Shown here in pieces: positions 5,549 to 6,602 of a stretch of 6,602 nucleotides of DNA. The stretch comes from Methanomassiliicoccales archaeon (lineage in GTDB: Archaea; Thermoplasmatota; Thermoplasmata; Sysuiplasmatales; Sysuiplasmataceae). The translations under genes were made by a program, and so were the position numbers. Each line of letters begins with the position of its first letter. Position 1 is the first letter of the stretch. The stretch covers positions 1-6,602 of the forward strand of contig DAHXLZ010000138.1 of assembly GCA_027365715.1 (NCBI GenBank). Reading direction: 5' to 3'. The notes under the pieces are model-generated. The model was given only the letters and a program-made list of their open reading frames with translations. It was not told where the DNA came from and did not search any database.

Positions 5549-6460
5549 TCAGTGCTGAATGACACCAGTTCATCGGATTCGGACAACAGACCATTCGGCA
5601 TTGAAGAGGAAGTACTGCATTTTGTGAAGAGTTCCTGCAAATGTGGCCTGAGCTCGACAATTGAAGAAATTCAGGAGAGAGTTGCTGCGGGGAACAGAGA
5701 GCTTGCAGCAGAGTGTATCGCGGCAATCACCTCGCTCCAGAAGAGCGGAAGTATACTGGTCGAAGGAGGAGAAGTCAGCCTGTGCGGAGGGAAAACAGCA
5801 GGAGACGCTCACGAAAGGCGAAAAAGAGGTAATGATTACATGTCATTTGGCGTCTCGTTCCTTGAGAAAATCCTTCCTTCCGTGCCGGAAGTGATTATGG
5901 CGGGAATATGCGGTTCCGTGTCTTACGGAAGCGCAGCAGAAGGAGACGATGTAGACATAATCCTCATCTGCAGGAGCGGTTCGCTCTGGAGTGCGCTGAA
6001 GAAGGTCCTTCTGGCAGCACGTACAGTGAGAAAGAAGGAGTCGTGGAGACCGGTCATATGCCTGAGCTACTGTGCAGAAGACTCTGCTTTCAGAGAGGAG
6101 ATGGCAAACCACAGGACCGGACTCTTCGCGAGCGATTGCCTCAATATCAGGGTAGTGAAGGGAGAGGACTACTACTGCAATGTGCTTGCAGGCAACGGCT
6201 GGATGCGTTACTTCTTTCCTGCAGCATATGCTGCCAGACTCCGGGATGGTGTGCGGCGCGAACCGCAAAATGAGGACCGGAATATTTCAAGAAATGTTCT
6301 GGATTACATGCTCATTGGCAATTATCTGAAAGTTATGGCACGAATGAGGAACCTTGTGTTCCACCTGAAAGGCAGAGACAGTGCATTATTCACTGCCAGG
6401 ATTGAGAGAGACAGATGTATCTATGCATCAGACAGGTGGAAAAAGCTTGAAGAAAGCTGA
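5543..6460 (+). CDS. Nucleotidyltransferase (Pol beta superfamily) with predicted N-terminal winged helix
   Basis: From the ATG at 5543 the protein has 305 residues. Residues about 18-80 form a predicted small helical, winged-helix-like domain. The nucleotidyltransferase core follows: CGSVSYGSAAEGDDVDIILI (123-142), with Gly124-Ser125 and metal-binding Asp136 and Asp138, then LWSALKKVL. The later ICLSYCAED and NGWMRYFFP (218-226) segments match, from memory, an HTH-linked nucleotidyltransferase family found in archaea and bacteria beside glycan genes. A clear third catalytic acid is not visible, as in other distant members. It could activate a sugar or modify a glycan or protein by NMP transfer; the substrate is unknown. 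The ATGA overlap with the glycosyltransferase implies one operon. Alternative starts are GTG 5513 (10 residues longer, no ribosome binding site) and GTG 5552 (3 shorter, strong ribosome binding site). Confidence 0.75.
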   Translation: MISVLNDTSSSDSDNRPFGIEEEVLHFVKSSCKCGLSSTIEEIQERVAAGNRELAAECIAAITSLQKSGSILVEGGEVSLCGGKTAGDAHERRKRGNDYMSFGVSFLEKILPSVPEVIMAGICGSVSYGSAAEGDDVDIILICRSGSLWSALKKVLLAARTVRKKESWRPVICLSYCAEDSAFREEMANHRTGLFASDCLNIRVVKGEDYYCNVLAGNGWMRYFFPAAYAARLRDGVRREPQNEDRNISRNVLDYMLIGNYLKVMARMRNLVFHLKGRDSALFTARIERDRCIYASDRWKKLEES

Positions 6461-6473
6461 CATCATCACGACA

Positions 6474-6602
6474 GGAATGATTTCAAATTGCAGCGGATTT
6501 CACTCGACAGGTTCATTCCATTTTTCCCGCCGTTACAATTAATCGGACAAACAGCCCGTCTTCAAAAAAGTTTAAGACCGAACCGCAGGATTGAAGTTCA
6601 GG
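6474..6602 (-). repeat. Right arm of the inverted repeat, running to the window end
   Basis: This is the exact reverse complement of 4440-4568. It begins 13 bp after the nucleotidyltransferase stop and continues without mismatch to the last base, so its true length is unknown. It contains T5 at 6521-6525, which could help terminate the upstream operon since archaeal termination uses T-rich tracts. No open reading frame of note lies in it. Confidence 0.97.
6570..6577 (+). promoter_or_regulatory. Duplicate of the UPF0201 TATA box, pointing out of the window
   Basis: GTTTAAGA, preceded by six A residues, is the mirror copy of the box at 4465-4472. It points rightward and would start transcription near 6600. 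If the copy is genuine, whatever gene lies beyond the window shares the UPF0201 promoter; if the sequence folds back, that gene would be a second reading of UPF0201 itself. Confidence 0.4.

Noticed and set aside
1..6602. tRNA, rRNA, CRISPR array, site-specific recombinase or toxin-antitoxin pair
   Set aside because: No cloverleaf, spaced direct repeats or integrase/invertase motifs were seen. The nucleotidyltransferase lacks a HEPN-type partner.

Overview
The window looks like a piece of a euryarchaeal genome, most likely of the class Thermoplasmata. The signs are a UPF0201 protein (an archaeal family), a CPBP-type membrane protease carrying zinc ribbons, TATA-like boxes at archaeal spacing upstream of genes, GGTGA/GGAG ribosome binding sites, and TTG/GTG starts. 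No rRNA or tRNA is present, so the taxonomic call is inference.

Layout, left to right. Positions 1-141 are the right end of an IS200/IS605-type (TnpB) element: a possible tnpB C-terminus followed by the hairpin and GATGTCAG end typical of these elements. Positions 142-227 are short and contain nothing recognisable. A minus-strand glutamate-1-semialdehyde aminotransferase-like gene (hemL, 228-1418) follows. The 245-bp divergent gap 1419-1663 holds a promoter for each flanking gene and a perfect 19-bp palindrome. A plus-strand gene (1664-3234) encodes a zinc ribbon/CPBP intramembrane protease. Its last ~50 codons, a second zinc ribbon, lie in another frame, so the sequence carries a one-base frameshift near 3085. 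Convergent to it, and only 5 bp away once the frame is corrected, is a minus-strand two-gene operon: the UPF0201 gene (4001-4426) and a xylose-isomerase-like TIM barrel gene (3240-4004), overlapping by GTGA. Divergent from that operon, a plus-strand pair overlapping by ATGA encodes a family 2 glycosyltransferase (4614-5546) and a nucleotidyltransferase with a predicted N-terminal HTH (5543-6460).

The most striking structure is a perfect inverted repeat of at least 129 bp (4440-4568 and 6474-6602) that brackets the glycosyltransferase/nucleotidyltransferase pair. The left arm contains the UPF0201 promoter. The right arm starts 13 bp after the nucleotidyltransferase stop and runs to the last base of the window, with the same promoter pointing outward. 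It could mark an invertible cassette, a duplicated promoter region or a fold-back assembly/amplification chimera. Because the left edge lies in an insertion sequence and the right edge in this repeat, the window may be a whole contig broken at repeats.

Functionally, the glycosyltransferase and nucleotidyltransferase probably act together in surface glycan or glycolipid synthesis. The aminotransferase would feed tetrapyrrole synthesis. The other genes are a membrane protease and a predicted RNA-binding protein co-transcribed with a metal-dependent TIM barrel enzyme. Nothing links all of these into one pathway.
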